Shown: positions 43,750 to 52,325 of the stretch, in pieces
How the letters are laid out: each line of letters opens with the position of its first letter
Numbering within the stretch: position 1 is the first letter of the stretch
Assembly (NCBI GenBank): GCA_009929315.1
Contig: SAAS01000003.1
Coordinates: 62,001 to 126,000, forward strand
Reading direction: 5' to 3'
Source: Clostridia bacterium
GTDB taxonomy: Bacteria > Bacillota > Clostridia > Oscillospirales > Oscillospiraceae
Length of the DNA: 64,000 nt
Notes under the pieces: generated by a model
The model's input: only the letters and a program-made list of their open reading frames with translations
The model's database searches: none
What the model was told of the DNA's origin: nothing
Made by a program: the position numbers and the translations under genes

Positions 43750-44606
43750 GGCGCCCCCTCCTTTTTTAAGGAGAGTATGGCGCTTTTTAACTGGGAAATG
43801 GTATAACAGCAGTCGGGCACATCAATATTTAGCTGCTTGAGTCTCGACGCAATATCGGTTACGACGGGAACGTCGAGTCCGATTGTGCGCAGCCTGTCCG
43901 CCTGCGAAAAAATCTCCTCGGGACTGCCGTCCATAGCTGCGTGTCCGTCAACGAATACAATGAGTCTTGAGGCATAGCGGGCAATGTCCTCCATGCTGTG
44001 GGAAACGAGAATTACGGTTGCTCCCGTTGCCTCGTGATAATCGCAAATGTTTTTTAAGATGCTTTCGCAGCCCTCGGGGTCAAGCCCCGCGGTGGGCTCG
44101 TCGAGCACAAGAACGCTCGGACGCATGGCAATAACTCCTGCTATGGCTACCCTGCGCTTTTGTCCGCCGGAGAGCTCGAGCGGAGATTTTTCAAAGATTT
44201 CCTCGGGGACGCCGACAAAACCCGCAGCCTCGCGGACACGCTCGTCTATTTCAGCTTTAGAGAGCTTCATGTTGCGCGGACCGAAGGAAATGTCCTTGTA
44301 AACGGTGTCCTCAAAAAGCTGATATTCCGGATACTGAAACACAAGCCCCACCTTGAAACGCATTTCATGCCGCAGCTTTTTGGAGGAATTGAGGTCAACT
44401 CCGTCCAAAAGAACTCTCCCGCCTGTCGGAAGCAGAAGTCCGTTCAGATGCTGGACGAAGGTTGACTTTCCCGAGCCTGTATGCCCGATTAAGCCTACGA
44501 ACTCCCCCTGGGATATTTCGATATTTATATTTTCGAGAGCGATGCTTTCAAAGGGGCTTCCCTGGCTGTAAATGTGCGTCAGCGCTTGCGTCTTTATGGT
44601 TGGCAT
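43743..44606 (-). CDS. ecfA2: Energy-coupling factor transporter ATPase EcfA2
   Basis: The 287-residue ABC ATPase has Walker A GHTGSGKST (about 40), Q-loop QYPEYQLFEDTVYKDISFGP, signature LSGGQKRRVAIAGVIAM, Walker B VLVLDEPTAGLDPEG and the switch His in VSHSMEDIA. The C-terminal extension with the EcfA dimerisation region is present. It is the second ATPase of the module, 55 nt after ecfA1. Confidence 0.95.
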   Translation of the reverse strand: MPTIKTQALTHIYSQGSPFESIALENINIEISQGEFVGLIGHTGSGKSTFVQHLNGLLLPTGGRVLLDGVDLNSSKKLRHEMRFKVGLVFQYPEYQLFEDTVYKDISFGPRNMKLSKAEIDERVREAAGFVGVPEEIFEKSPLELSGGQKRRVAIAGVIAMRPSVLVLDEPTAGLDPEGCESILKNICDYHEATGATVILVSHSMEDIARYASRLIVFVDGHAAMDGSPEEIFSQADRLRTIGLDVPVVTDIASRLKQLNIDVPDCCYTISQLKSAILSLKKEGAPC

Positions 44607-44661
44607 TTTTATCTATTCCTCTGCTTCGGAAAGACAGCGGGAGCCATCTTTCCTTGAGTAT

Positions 44662-45501
44662 TCATTTTAGAGCTGTGGCTATTGCCTGCGCCGTTTCCTC
44701 AACAGTCAGGGCTTCCTTGGGAATGTCAAGACCTGCGAGCCTAAGCTGATATATAAGTTCCACCGAGTCAGGGACAGTCAGCCCCTCGGCTTTGAGCGCC
44801 TCAACATTCGAAAAAACCTCTTTCGGTGTGCCTTCACTTACAACTTTACCGTTTGACATTACAAAAACACGGTCAGCGTCAATCGCCTCGTTCATGTGAT
44901 GGGTAATTAGGATTATCGTAATTCCGTGTTCACGGCAAAGGCGCTTTATTGTGTCAATAACCTCATGACGTCCCGCGGGGTCAAGCATTGCCGTCGGCTC
45001 ATCGAGCACTATACAGCGCGGGCGCATGGCTATAACGCCGGCTATGGCAACTCGCTGTTTTTGTCCGCCGGAGAGCAAGTGCGGCGAATGCAGGCGGTAA
45101 TCGTACATATCGACGAGTTTTAGAGCCTCGTCTACCCGAAGACGGATTTCCTCGGGAGGATAGCCGAGATTTTCGGGTGCAAAGGCGACGTCGTCCTCAA
45201 CAACGGAGGCCACCATCTGATTGTCGGGGTTTTGAAAGACCATTCCGACGGTTCGCCTTATCTCCAGAAGTTTAGTTTCGTCACGCGTGTCCATTCCGTC
45301 AACGAGAATACAGCCCTTATCAGGGAGCAAAATGCCGTTTAAGTGCTTTGCCAAAGTGGACTTTCCCGAGCCGTTATGCCCGAGAATTACGACGAATCGC
45401 CCCTGCTCAATATCGAGAGTTGTTCCGTTAAGTGCCGAAGAAAGGGGATCGTCGCCCTCGTAGCGGAAATAAACATCCTTAACTTGAATTATCGGTTTCA
45501 T
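44662..45501 (-). CDS. ecfA1: Energy-coupling factor transporter ATPase EcfA1
   Basis: The 279-residue ABC ATPase has Walker A GHNGSGKST (about 39), FQNPDNQMVASVVEDDVAFAPEN with the EcfA1-type NQMV Q-loop, signature LSGGQKQRVAIAGV, Walker B IVLDEPTAMLDPAG and ITHHMNEA. It forms a heterodimer with EcfA2 on EcfT for uptake of vitamins or metal ions. It starts 11 nt after a methyltransferase gene; in many relatives it instead follows rplQ. Confidence 0.95.
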   Translation of the reverse strand: MKPIIQVKDVYFRYEGDDPLSSALNGTTLDIEQGRFVVILGHNGSGKSTLAKHLNGILLPDKGCILVDGMDTRDETKLLEIRRTVGMVFQNPDNQMVASVVEDDVAFAPENLGYPPEEIRLRVDEALKLVDMYDYRLHSPHLLSGGQKQRVAIAGVIAMRPRCIVLDEPTAMLDPAGRHEVIDTIKRLCREHGITIILITHHMNEAIDADRVFVMSNGKVVSEGTPKEVFSNVEALKAEGLTVPDSVELIYQLRLAGLDIPKEALTVEETAQAIATALK

Positions 45502-45512
45502 TAATTTTTCCT

Positions 45513-46376
45513 TTATTTAGACTGCCAGCGGCAGCTCGCGCCGCAGGGCAAAATAAGACCGGTTTCGGTAACGGGAAGTCCCAGTTCATGACTTTCGCTC
45601 TGTCCGCCGAATTTTTTTGTAAAAACGCTCTCGGAGATGTAGGTCAGCACTGAAGGGGACAGTCCCGTTGTGTAGGAGTTGATGATAACAAAAAGCGGAT
45701 TATCCGAAAGCGCTCCCGCACAAAGACAAACAAAATCCCAAAGGTTTTCCTCAAGCTTCCAGGTTTCACCGCCGGGACCGCGACCGTAGGAGGGAGGGTC
45801 CATTATTATCGCGTCGTATCGTTTGCCTCGGCGTATCTCGCGCTCGACAAATTTGATGCAGTCGTCGACAATCCAGCGTATTGGTGCGTTTTCAAGCCCC
45901 GAAGCCGCGGCGTTTTCCTTTGCCCAGGAAACCATGCCCCGTGCCGCATCAACATGACAGACGGAGGCTCCGGCCTTTGCACAGGCGAGTGTCGCCGCGC
46001 CAGTATATGCGAAAAGGTTAAGCACGCTGATAGGGCGCTGTGCGCTTCTGATTTTATTCATTGCAAAGTCCCAGTTGGTCGCCTGCTCGGGGAATATCCC
46101 CGTGTGTTTAAAGTTCATGGGCTTTACATTAAAGGTAAGTTCCCCGTAGGCTATCCTCCAGCTCTCGGGAAGGTTGCTTTTTTCCCAGTGACCGCCACCT
46201 TCGGTGCTGCGGCTGTATTTGGCGGAGGGTTTGTTCCAGGCGGGATTGGTTTTGCTCGTATTCCAAATCGCCTGAGGGTCGGGACGGACGAGAATATGGC
46301 TGCCCCAGCGCTCAAGCTTCTGCCCGTTTGAGCAGTCAATCAGTTCATAGTCTTTCCAGTTATCACAAATCCACAT
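45513..46376 (-). CDS. SAM-dependent RNA-type methyltransferase (RlmI/RlmK-like)
   Basis: The start is ATG 46376 with GAGGG upstream. The 287-residue protein has an N-terminal region (about 1-100) with HILVRPDPQAIW and FKHTGIFPEQATNWD, followed by a Rossmann methyltransferase domain with motif I VLNLFAYTGAATLACAKAGA, the acidic loop CHVDAARGMVSWAKENA, and motif IV MDPPSYGRGPGGE. It resembles the catalytic part of RlmI without the PUA domain. The modified site is not known. It heads the ecf-truA gene run. Confidence 0.88.
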   Translation of the reverse strand: MWICDNWKDYELIDCSNGQKLERWGSHILVRPDPQAIWNTSKTNPAWNKPSAKYSRSTEGGGHWEKSNLPESWRIAYGELTFNVKPMNFKHTGIFPEQATNWDFAMNKIRSAQRPISVLNLFAYTGAATLACAKAGASVCHVDAARGMVSWAKENAAASGLENAPIRWIVDDCIKFVEREIRRGKRYDAIIMDPPSYGRGPGGETWKLEENLWDFVCLCAGALSDNPLFVIINSYTTGLSPSVLTYISESVFTKKFGGQSESHELGLPVTETGLILPCGASCRWQSK

Positions 46377-46425
46377 AGAAAACCCTCGTTTTAATGACAT
46401 ACATCGTAAATTAGTTATTCAGGAA

Positions 46426-46454
46426 ATTGTATCATAAAACGACAAAGGGGTCAA
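46426..46454 (-). promoter_or_regulatory. Promoter of the methyltransferase-ecf-truA operon
   Basis: TTGACC (46449-46454) and TACAAT (46426-46431) on the minus strand, 17-nt spacer. Confidence 0.72.
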
Positions 46455-46600
46455 TCGTTTCCGCACTTGCCTGAGTTTCCGCGCTCGCGAGACTTGAAAT
46501 ACCGCTTTGCAAAAATCCGTCCGTTAAAGGAACATAACAATTATACCGAAAAAAGGTTTAAAAAAAGCTAAAATAAAAGTCGAAAAATGCAAAAAAATCC

Positions 46601-46629
46601 TTGCATATTGAAAAGTGTTTATCTATAAT
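46601..46629 (+). promoter_or_regulatory. Promoter of the SGNH hydrolase gene
   Basis: TTGCAT (46601-46606) and TATAAT (46624-46629), 17-nt spacer, about 50 nt before the start codon. Confidence 0.7.
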
Positions 46630-46689
46630 AAAATCAGCCGTCATCGGTAGACATAATGTGACTTCCACTTAAAGGAGCATGTGCGGGTT

Positions 46690-47535
46690 ATGACCCTTTT
46701 TAACATAAAAAACAAAGGAATAAAAGCCGCATTTGTTATCCTCGTGATAGCTCTTGTTTTTTTGCTGGTGTATTACGGGCGAATGCCGAATGATTCGGAT
46801 TTACCCGCAGCCTCACAGTCCGAACAGCCTTCGGCAACAGATTTGCAGGAGAGTCCTGCACCCCCCTCGGTTGCCGAGGAGCCCGGGACTGTTGTTGAAA
46901 CCGCTTCTCCGTCTCCTTCGGTGGAAGGAGTTGCGGCTCCCGACTTGGCGGAACGCGAGCCTGTGGATGATGAATTTTTCTCGGACGCGGCCTTTATGGG
47001 AAATTCCCTGATGGACGGTTTTCGGCTCTTTTCAGGGCTTACCACCTGCGATTATTATGCCGCTACGAGCATGACGGTGGTCGGCGCGACCACCAAGGTC
47101 TGCACAACGCTTGATAACGGCGCGCAGGGAACGCTTGTGGACGGGCTGATCCAGAAGCCCTACGGAAAAATATACATACTTCTCGGAATAAATGAAATCG
47201 GTTTTGAGGTTCAAACCTTTATCGACTATTATAGTGCCATGCTCGACACAATTATTGCCGCCCAGCCTGATTGCGATATATATATTATGGGCATTACTCC
47301 GGTAAGCGCGGCGAAATCGTCAAGCGGAGAAGTCTTTAATATGACTCGCATAACCGAATACAACACAGCGCTTCGTCAGCTCGCCGCGGACAAGGGCTGC
47401 TACTACATGGATTTGGTTGCGGCACTTGCGGGACCCGACGGTTACCTGCCGGCAAACGAAACCACGGACGGAGTTCATCTCTCGGTGAACATGTACCAAA
47501 AATGGCTTAATTATGTAAGAACACATTATGCTTAG
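46690..47535 (+). CDS. Membrane-anchored SGNH/GDSL-family hydrolase
   Basis: The 281-residue protein has an N-terminal TM anchor (about 11-29), a long Pro/Ser/Glu-rich linker (about 33-95) and an extracellular SGNH domain. The nucleophile is Ser106 in FMGNSLMDG, the block III Asn is in LLGINEIGF, and Asp260/His263 are in DGVHLS. Such proteins deacetylate or de-esterify cell-wall polymers or lipids; the substrate is unknown. ATG 46690 is preferred over a GTG at 46681, which lies too close to AAAGGAG. It overlaps the DUF4358 lipoprotein region by spacing of only 10 nt, so the two probably act together. Confidence 0.88.
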   Translation: MTLFNIKNKGIKAAFVILVIALVFLLVYYGRMPNDSDLPAASQSEQPSATDLQESPAPPSVAEEPGTVVETASPSPSVEGVAAPDLAEREPVDDEFFSDAAFMGNSLMDGFRLFSGLTTCDYYAATSMTVVGATTKVCTTLDNGAQGTLVDGLIQKPYGKIYILLGINEIGFEVQTFIDYYSAMLDTIIAAQPDCDIYIMGITPVSAAKSSSGEVFNMTRITEYNTALRQLAADKGCYYMDLVAALAGPDGYLPANETTDGVHLSVNMYQKWLNYVRTHYA

Positions 47536-47545
47536 AGGGGTTTGT

Positions 47546-48016
47546 ATGAAGAGAATTAGTTTGGTTTTGCTTGCAGCTTGCGTAGTTATTGGAGCTTTTT
47601 CGGGTTGCGGGCAGAAAGCCGAACCTGTCGAATTTGATTTGGCAGCATTATCCTCTCAGCTAATGGAAAGCGGAGCCTTTTCAGATTTTCTCAGTCCTGT
47701 AAGCAAGGAGATCGCGGCCTCATTTTACGGTTTTGAGGATGCCGATGTAACGGATTGCTCGGTGCTCTGTTCAACAGGGGCAACAACAGAGGAAATCGGA
47801 CTTATAAAGAGCGCCAGCGAAGAAGCGGCGGCGAAGATTCTCGCCAATGCCAAGGCCAGAGTCGAAACCCAGAGATCAATTTACGAATCCTATGCGCCGC
47901 TTGAAATGCCGAAGCTCGACAACGCGATTGTCACTCAAAACGGCCTTTACGTGTTCTACATAGTCTCCGCGGATTACACTAAGGCTCAGGCGGTCTTGGA
48001 CACACAAAATAAATAA
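47546..48016 (+). CDS. DUF4358-family lipoprotein
   Basis: The start is ATG 47546 behind GAGGGG. The 156-residue lipoprotein (lipobox FSGC, Cys21) has the DUF4358 pattern: a short helix-strand unit (FDLAALSSQLMES...FSD), an alpha region with EEIGLIKSASEEAAAKILANAKAR, and a final strand DNAIVTQNGLYVFYIVS. The family is frequent next to SGNH or acyltransferase genes of Clostridia and has no known function. It ends at a convergent terminator. Confidence 0.82.
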   Translation: MKRISLVLLAACVVIGAFSGCGQKAEPVEFDLAALSSQLMESGAFSDFLSPVSKEIAASFYGFEDADVTDCSVLCSTGATTEEIGLIKSASEEAAAKILANAKARVETQRSIYESYAPLEMPKLDNAIVTQNGLYVFYIVSADYTKAQAVLDTQNK

Positions 48017-48035
48017 TTCTATATGTAAAAATTCA

Positions 48036-48067
48036 AAGCACCGCACCCGATTCGGAGTGCGGTGCTT
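48036..48067. terminator. Terminator between convergent genes
   Basis: An 11-bp perfect stem AAGCACCGCAC (48036-48046) / GTGCGGTGCTT (48057-48067) is followed on the plus strand by CATATTTTAT. It serves the SGNH/DUF4358 pair and perhaps the RHH gene from the other side. Confidence 0.75.
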
Positions 48068-48092
48068 CATATTTTATAAGGCGAAAGACATC

Positions 48093-48287
48093 TTAGTCTT
48101 TGCCCTTTTTGCCTTGCGCGCGCGGCGAGCCCTCACCATAGCGCTTTTTGACGCACTCGGTCAAAAGATACTCAATCTGGCCGTTGACAGAGCGAAAATC
48201 GTCGTCTGCCCAGGCGGCGAGCTTTTCATAAAGGCTCGGCGAAAGCCGCAGCGGAACCTGTTTTTTTGATTTATCTTGCTTCTCCAT
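48093..48287 (-). CDS. Small ribbon-helix-helix (Arc-like) DNA-binding protein
   Basis: The 64-residue protein has the ribbon-helix-helix pattern: basic strand [20 protein letters not shown] followed by the second helix [19 protein letters not shown], then a basic tail. Such dimers bind short palindromes and often autoregulate. It begins 4 nt after the SPFH gene in the same operon. The operator-like TGTGATAT repeats in front of the SPFH gene are a candidate target. No toxin gene accompanies it. Confidence 0.8.
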   Translation of the reverse strand: MEKQDKSKKQVPLRLSPSLYEKLAAWADDDFRSVNGQIEYLLTECVKKRYGEGSPRAQGKKGKD

Positions 48288-48291
48288 AGAA

Positions 48292-49299
48292 TCAATAGAT
48301 TGAGCCGCTGTTTACTATCGGCTGGGCTTCCTTGTTGCCGCAGAGCACGACCAATAGATTTGATACCATTTGCGCCTTGCGCTCATCGTCAAGCTCGACA
48401 ATTTCATTTTCACTGAGCTTGTTAAGCGCCATCTGAACCATTCCCACCGCTCCCTCAACTATCAGCTTGCGCGCGTCGATTATGGCGCTTGCCTGCTGGC
48501 GCTGAAGCATTGCGGCGGCGATTTCGGGAGAGTAGGCGAGATGAGTAATGCGGGTTTCAACAATTTCAAGCCCCGCGTCCTCAACCTTCGTCTGGAGAGC
48601 CTCCTTGAGCTTCTGGGCGACCTCCTGACTGCTGCCGCGAAGCGACATTTCGTCGGCGGAACCGTCCTCGTCCCATATATCGTAGGGGTACATACGCACG
48701 ATGTTGCGAAGGGAGCTGTCCGCCTGAATGGAGAGGAACTCTATGTAGTTGTCAACATTGAAAACGGCCTTGGCGGCGTTTACAACGCGCCATATAACGA
48801 CAACGCCGATTTCGATGGGATTGCCGAGCTTGTCGTTTACCTTCTGACGGTCATTGTTCAAAGTCATTACCTTCAGGGAAACGGCTTTTCCCGCCGCTGT
48901 GTCGGTTTTTTCGGCTTTGTCCGTGCGCTGCTTCTGCTTCTGAGCGCCCTCCGCCGTGACGGTTTTTGTTGGGTTTACAGCAGAAACAAAGGGATTTACA
49001 AAATAGAAGCCTGCGCCCTCAAGGGTTCCGTGGTATTTGCCGAATAGCGTCAGCACAAGCGCCTCATTCGGCTTCAGGACTTTTAATCCCCCATACAAAA
49101 TGGGGCAGACAATAAAGCCCAAAATGCTGCAAACCGCGATAAGCACCCCGCCAAGAGCGCTGCCCTCATCGAGCTTCGACGCGCCGAATATTACGCCGAA
49201 AATGCAGGCGATAATCACAAGCGTATTTAGTATGAGCATAGCCATACCGTTTGGCGCGTTAATCCTCTTCTGTTCGGAAAAAAGCTCCGTATTACTCAT
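48292..49299 (-). CDS. SPFH/band-7 (stomatin-like) membrane protein
   Basis: The 335-residue protein has two N-terminal TM helices (about 20-42 and 50-70), then the SPFH domain (about 75-290): [41 protein letters not shown], RLHxxx-type [39 protein letters not shown]. The C-terminal helix follows. Such proteins oligomerise into membrane scaffolds that recruit or protect other proteins. ATG 49299 follows GGAGGTC. It is unusual in being paired with an RHH regulator rather than an NfeD-type protease. Confidence 0.92.
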   Translation of the reverse strand: MSNTELFSEQKRINAPNGMAMLILNTLVIIACIFGVIFGASKLDEGSALGGVLIAVCSILGFIVCPILYGGLKVLKPNEALVLTLFGKYHGTLEGAGFYFVNPFVSAVNPTKTVTAEGAQKQKQRTDKAEKTDTAAGKAVSLKVMTLNNDRQKVNDKLGNPIEIGVVVIWRVVNAAKAVFNVDNYIEFLSIQADSSLRNIVRMYPYDIWDEDGSADEMSLRGSSQEVAQKLKEALQTKVEDAGLEIVETRITHLAYSPEIAAAMLQRQQASAIIDARKLIVEGAVGMVQMALNKLSENEIVELDDERKAQMVSNLLVVLCGNKEAQPIVNSGSIY

Positions 49300-49334
49300 A
49301 TATTGACCTCCGATTTATGTTGTGTTATTTCAAT

Positions 49335-49369
49335 TATCACATATTGAAGTGATATCAAAATAATATCAC
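49335..49369. promoter_or_regulatory. Operator-like TGTGATAT repeats in the SPFH promoter
   Basis: GTGATAT (49349-49355) and ATATCAC (49363-49369) form a 7-bp inverted repeat overlapping the -10. A third half-site TATCAC (49335-49340) pairs with GTGATA at 49349. Three half-sites of alternating orientation suit a small cooperative repressor. Confidence 0.5.
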
Positions 49370-49387
49370 ACATTTTCCAATTGTCAA
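49360..49387 (-). promoter_or_regulatory. Promoter of the SPFH-RHH operon
   Basis: TTGACA (49382-49387) and TATTAT (49360-49365) on the minus strand, 16-nt spacer. Confidence 0.75.
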
Positions 49388-49396
49388 TACCGACGT

Positions 49397-49432
49397 AAAA
49401 AGCCCCCGAGCTTTCTGAAAAGCTCGGGGGCT
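49397..49432 (-). terminator. Terminator of the P-type ATPase gene
   Basis: A 14-bp stem, AGCCCCCGAGCTTT (49401-49414) with its complement (49419-49432), is followed on the minus strand by TTTT. Confidence 0.88.
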
Positions 49433-49458
49433 GAATTTAGCCGTGAATAGTTATGATT

Positions 49459-52101
49459 TTACGCTTTCTTGCGAAGCGCGTATTTGCGCTGGCAGAGCTT
49501 GACAAGCTCGACTATCGGGATAACGCTGAAAGCAAGGGCGAGAGCAACGGCGTACTCGGAAAGGCTGATGTGCTCAAAGCCGAAAGCGTTGGAAAGGAAG
49601 GGGATATAGAGTACGGCGGTTGTGAGCACAAGGCTTGCAAGTCCGGCGAGGAGCAGCGCTATATTCTGGGTCTTTAGAGAGAAGAGGCTTTCACGCTGCG
49701 AACGCATATTGAAGCTGTGGAATATTTCGGCCATGCTCATCGTGAGGAAGGCCATCGTTATGCCGTCCGCACTCTGCAGGGAGGACCAGCTGCCGCCCTC
49801 CATAATGTGACCGAGGAAGTAAGCGGCAAGCGTGAGGACTGTTACGACAAGGCCCTGATAGGCAACGTCAACTCCGACACCGCCGGCGAAAACTCCGTCG
49901 CTGGAGGGGCGGGGCTTGCGGCGCATGATGTTCGGTTCTTCGCTCTCAAGCCCGAGTGCCAGAGCGGGGAAGCAGTCCGTTACAAGGTTAATCCACAGAA
50001 GGTGGACGGGCTTCAAAATTGTGAAGCCGAGAAGTGTGGCAACGAAGATTCCCATAACCTCGCTCATGTTTGAGCTTAACAGGAACTGAATAGCCTTGCG
50101 GATGTTATCGTAAATTCTGCGGCCTTCCTTAACAGCGCCGACAATGGTTGCAAAGTTATCGTCCGCGAGAACCATGTCTGCGACGTTTTTGGTGACGTCG
50201 GTTCCGGTTATACCCATTCCGACTCCTATGTCCGCGGACTTAATGCTCGGGGCGTCGTTAACTCCGTCGCCTGTCATGGCTGTGATGTAGCCCGCCTTGC
50301 GCCAGGCGTTAACTATGCGAACCTTGTGCTCGGGCTGAACACGCGCATAAACGGAAATATCGCGGAAGCGGCGCTCAAACTCGGCGTCGTCCATCTCTGA
50401 AATCTGCGAGCCGGAAACGGCAACCGCGCCTTCGGTCAGAATGCCCAGCTCTCTTGCAATTGCGCTTGCGGTGTCAATATGGTCGCCCGTAATCATAATC
50501 GGACGTATGCCGGCGCTGCGGCACTGCTCGATTGCGTCCTTAACCTCGGGGCGGACGGGGTCAATCATGCCCGCAAGACCGACAAAGCAAAGCTCGCTTT
50601 CCAAGTCCTCGGGGGCAAAGCTCGAAGGCTCCGTTTTATGGGGCTTTATCGCGGCGCCGAGAACACGAAGAGCCTTATCGGCAAGCTTTTTGTTTTCCGC
50701 GAGGATTTCGGCTTTTGCCGAGTCCGTCATAGGAACGGCCTTGCCGTCTTTAAGATAGGTGGTGCAGGCGCGAAGCACCTCGTCGGGTGCGCCTTTAGTA
50801 TATTGGATAATGGCGGTTTCCGTTTTGTGAACGGTGCTCATCATCTTGCGAACGCTGTCAAACGGAGCTTCGCCGATTCTGGGCTCATCCTCCGTGAGGT
50901 CATATTTCATAAGCCCTATGGACTTTGCCCAGTAGACGAGAGCGTTTTCAGTCGGTTCTCCGGTAACCGTGCCGTCGGTATCAAGCACAGCGTCGCAGCA
51001 AAGCGCCATCGCGGTGGCGAGAAGCTTCTGGTTTTCACCGTAGTATTCCACAACGGTCATTTTGTTCTGGGTTAAGGTGCCCGTTTTGTCGGAACAGATT
51101 ATCTGGGCGCAGCCGAGAGTTTCAACAGCGGTCAGCTTGCGGATAATCGCGTTCTTTTTGCTCATGTTTGTAACGCCGATGGATAAAACTATGGTCACAA
51201 CCGCGACAAGTCCTTCGGGGATTGCGGCAACGGCAAGGCTTACGGCTATCATGAAGCTGTCCAGAACGACTTTTCCGGATACTCCGCCTGCCTTGATAAG
51301 GCTTACTCCGAAGATGACGAGGCAGATTCCGAGCACAAGGAAGGTGAGGATTTTACTCAGCTGTGCGAGCTTTTTCTGAAGGGGTGTAAGACCGGCTTCG
51401 GCGTTGCTCAGAGCAGTTGCAATTTTGCCCATTTCGGTATTCATGCCCGTGTCGGTGATTACGGCAGCGCCGCGTCCGTAAACAACGGTCGAGCCCATAT
51501 AAACCATGTTCTTGCGGTCGCCGAGCGGAATATCCTTACTGTCATGGAGGCTCAAAAGGTCGATATACTTATCAACGGGGACGCTTTCGCCGGTAAGCGC
51601 GGCTTCCTCGATTTTCAGACTGTTGGATTCAATAATACGTCCGTCCGCGGGAACAGCGTCGCCTGCTTCAAGGATAACAACATCGCCGACAACCAAGTTT
51701 TCGCTTCTAATTGAAGTGATTTTTCCGCTGCGCAGCACCTTGCTTGTCGCGGAGGCCATTTCCTGAAGAGCTTCAAGGGCTTTTTCGGCCTTATTCTCCT
51801 GATATACGCCTAAAAACGCGTTGACCACAACAACGAACATGATGATGAAAACATCCGCCATACCCTCACCGTTTACGGAGGAGGTGATCGCGGAAATCAC
51901 AGCCGCAACAATCAGGATTATAATCATCGGGTCTGCCATCTGCTTAAAGAAACGCTTTACGAGAGATTCTTTTTTGCCCTCGTCAAGCTTGTTTTTGCCG
52001 TTTTCTTCAAGCCGTTTTTGAGCCTCCTCCGAGGATAAACCTTCGCGCGAGCTCTTTGTTTCGATTAAAACATCGTCAATCTCGCTGCAATAATACTTCA
52101 T
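49459..52101 (-). CDS. P-type cation-transporting ATPase (calcium-type; possibly Mn2+)
   Basis: The 880-residue P2-type ATPase has an N-terminal cation-ATPase domain (about 5-65), actuator domain with LTGESVPVDK, the M4 site AAIPEGLVAVVT, the phosphorylated Asp in CSDKTGTLTQNK (about 340), KGAPDEVL in the nucleotide domain, and TGDGVNDAPSIKSADIG at the hinge. In M6 the NLVTDCFPALALG segment (N-xx-TD) is a Ca2+/Mn2+ site pattern. Length and order fit PMCA-like bacterial ATPases that export Ca2+. The yybP-ykoY riboswitch in the leader points to Mn2+-responsive control and hence to Mn2+ export as a main or additional role. Confidence 0.93.
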   Translation of the reverse strand: MKYYCSEIDDVLIETKSSREGLSSEEAQKRLEENGKNKLDEGKKESLVKRFFKQMADPMIIILIVAAVISAITSSVNGEGMADVFIIMFVVVVNAFLGVYQENKAEKALEALQEMASATSKVLRSGKITSIRSENLVVGDVVILEAGDAVPADGRIIESNSLKIEEAALTGESVPVDKYIDLLSLHDSKDIPLGDRKNMVYMGSTVVYGRGAAVITDTGMNTEMGKIATALSNAEAGLTPLQKKLAQLSKILTFLVLGICLVIFGVSLIKAGGVSGKVVLDSFMIAVSLAVAAIPEGLVAVVTIVLSIGVTNMSKKNAIIRKLTAVETLGCAQIICSDKTGTLTQNKMTVVEYYGENQKLLATAMALCCDAVLDTDGTVTGEPTENALVYWAKSIGLMKYDLTEDEPRIGEAPFDSVRKMMSTVHKTETAIIQYTKGAPDEVLRACTTYLKDGKAVPMTDSAKAEILAENKKLADKALRVLGAAIKPHKTEPSSFAPEDLESELCFVGLAGMIDPVRPEVKDAIEQCRSAGIRPIMITGDHIDTASAIARELGILTEGAVAVSGSQISEMDDAEFERRFRDISVYARVQPEHKVRIVNAWRKAGYITAMTGDGVNDAPSIKSADIGVGMGITGTDVTKNVADMVLADDNFATIVGAVKEGRRIYDNIRKAIQFLLSSNMSEVMGIFVATLLGFTILKPVHLLWINLVTDCFPALALGLESEEPNIMRRKPRPSSDGVFAGGVGVDVAYQGLVVTVLTLAAYFLGHIMEGGSWSSLQSADGITMAFLTMSMAEIFHSFNMRSQRESLFSLKTQNIALLLAGLASLVLTTAVLYIPFLSNAFGFEHISLSEYAVALALAFSVIPIVELVKLCQRKYALRKKA

Positions 52102-52153
52102 TATTACTCCTCCAAAATTAAAGTTAAAACCTGAGCGCGGCCATTAAACTTAC

Positions 52154-52284
52154 AAAAAAGACCCATGGACAGGCAGCGCCTATCCATGAGTCTGGTCATT
52201 TAATGCAAGCCAGGCAGATGAACTGCCATGCGTGTTGACTTGAACCGCTTTTTAAAAGCGCTGACTACTCCCCCACGGAGATTA
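52154..52284 (-). promoter_or_regulatory. yybP-ykoY (Mn2+) riboswitch with terminator
   Basis: On the minus strand the leader starts with the diagnostic GGGGGAGTAG (52265-52274). It then has a closing stem, GTCAACA, a second stem GGCAGTTCATCTGCC and CCAGAC. It ends in an overlapping terminator: GACTCATGGATAGGC (52178-52192) pairs with GCCTGTCCATGGGTC (52160-52174), then six T (52154-52159). In this riboswitch class metal binding to the docked helices favours antitermination. It lies directly before the P-type ATPase, fitting control of a Mn2+ exporter. Loop details were not checked against a covariance model. Confidence 0.88.
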
Positions 52285-52289
52285 GGGAC

Positions 52290-52318
52290 ATAATAGCACA
52301 ATTTGACGTTTTTGTCAA
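52290..52318 (-). promoter_or_regulatory. Promoter of the riboswitch-ATPase transcript
   Basis: TTGACA (52313-52318) and TATTAT (52290-52295), minus strand, 17-nt spacer. Transcription starts near 52283, just before the aptamer. Confidence 0.85.
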
Positions 52319-52325
52319 GTTTTCG

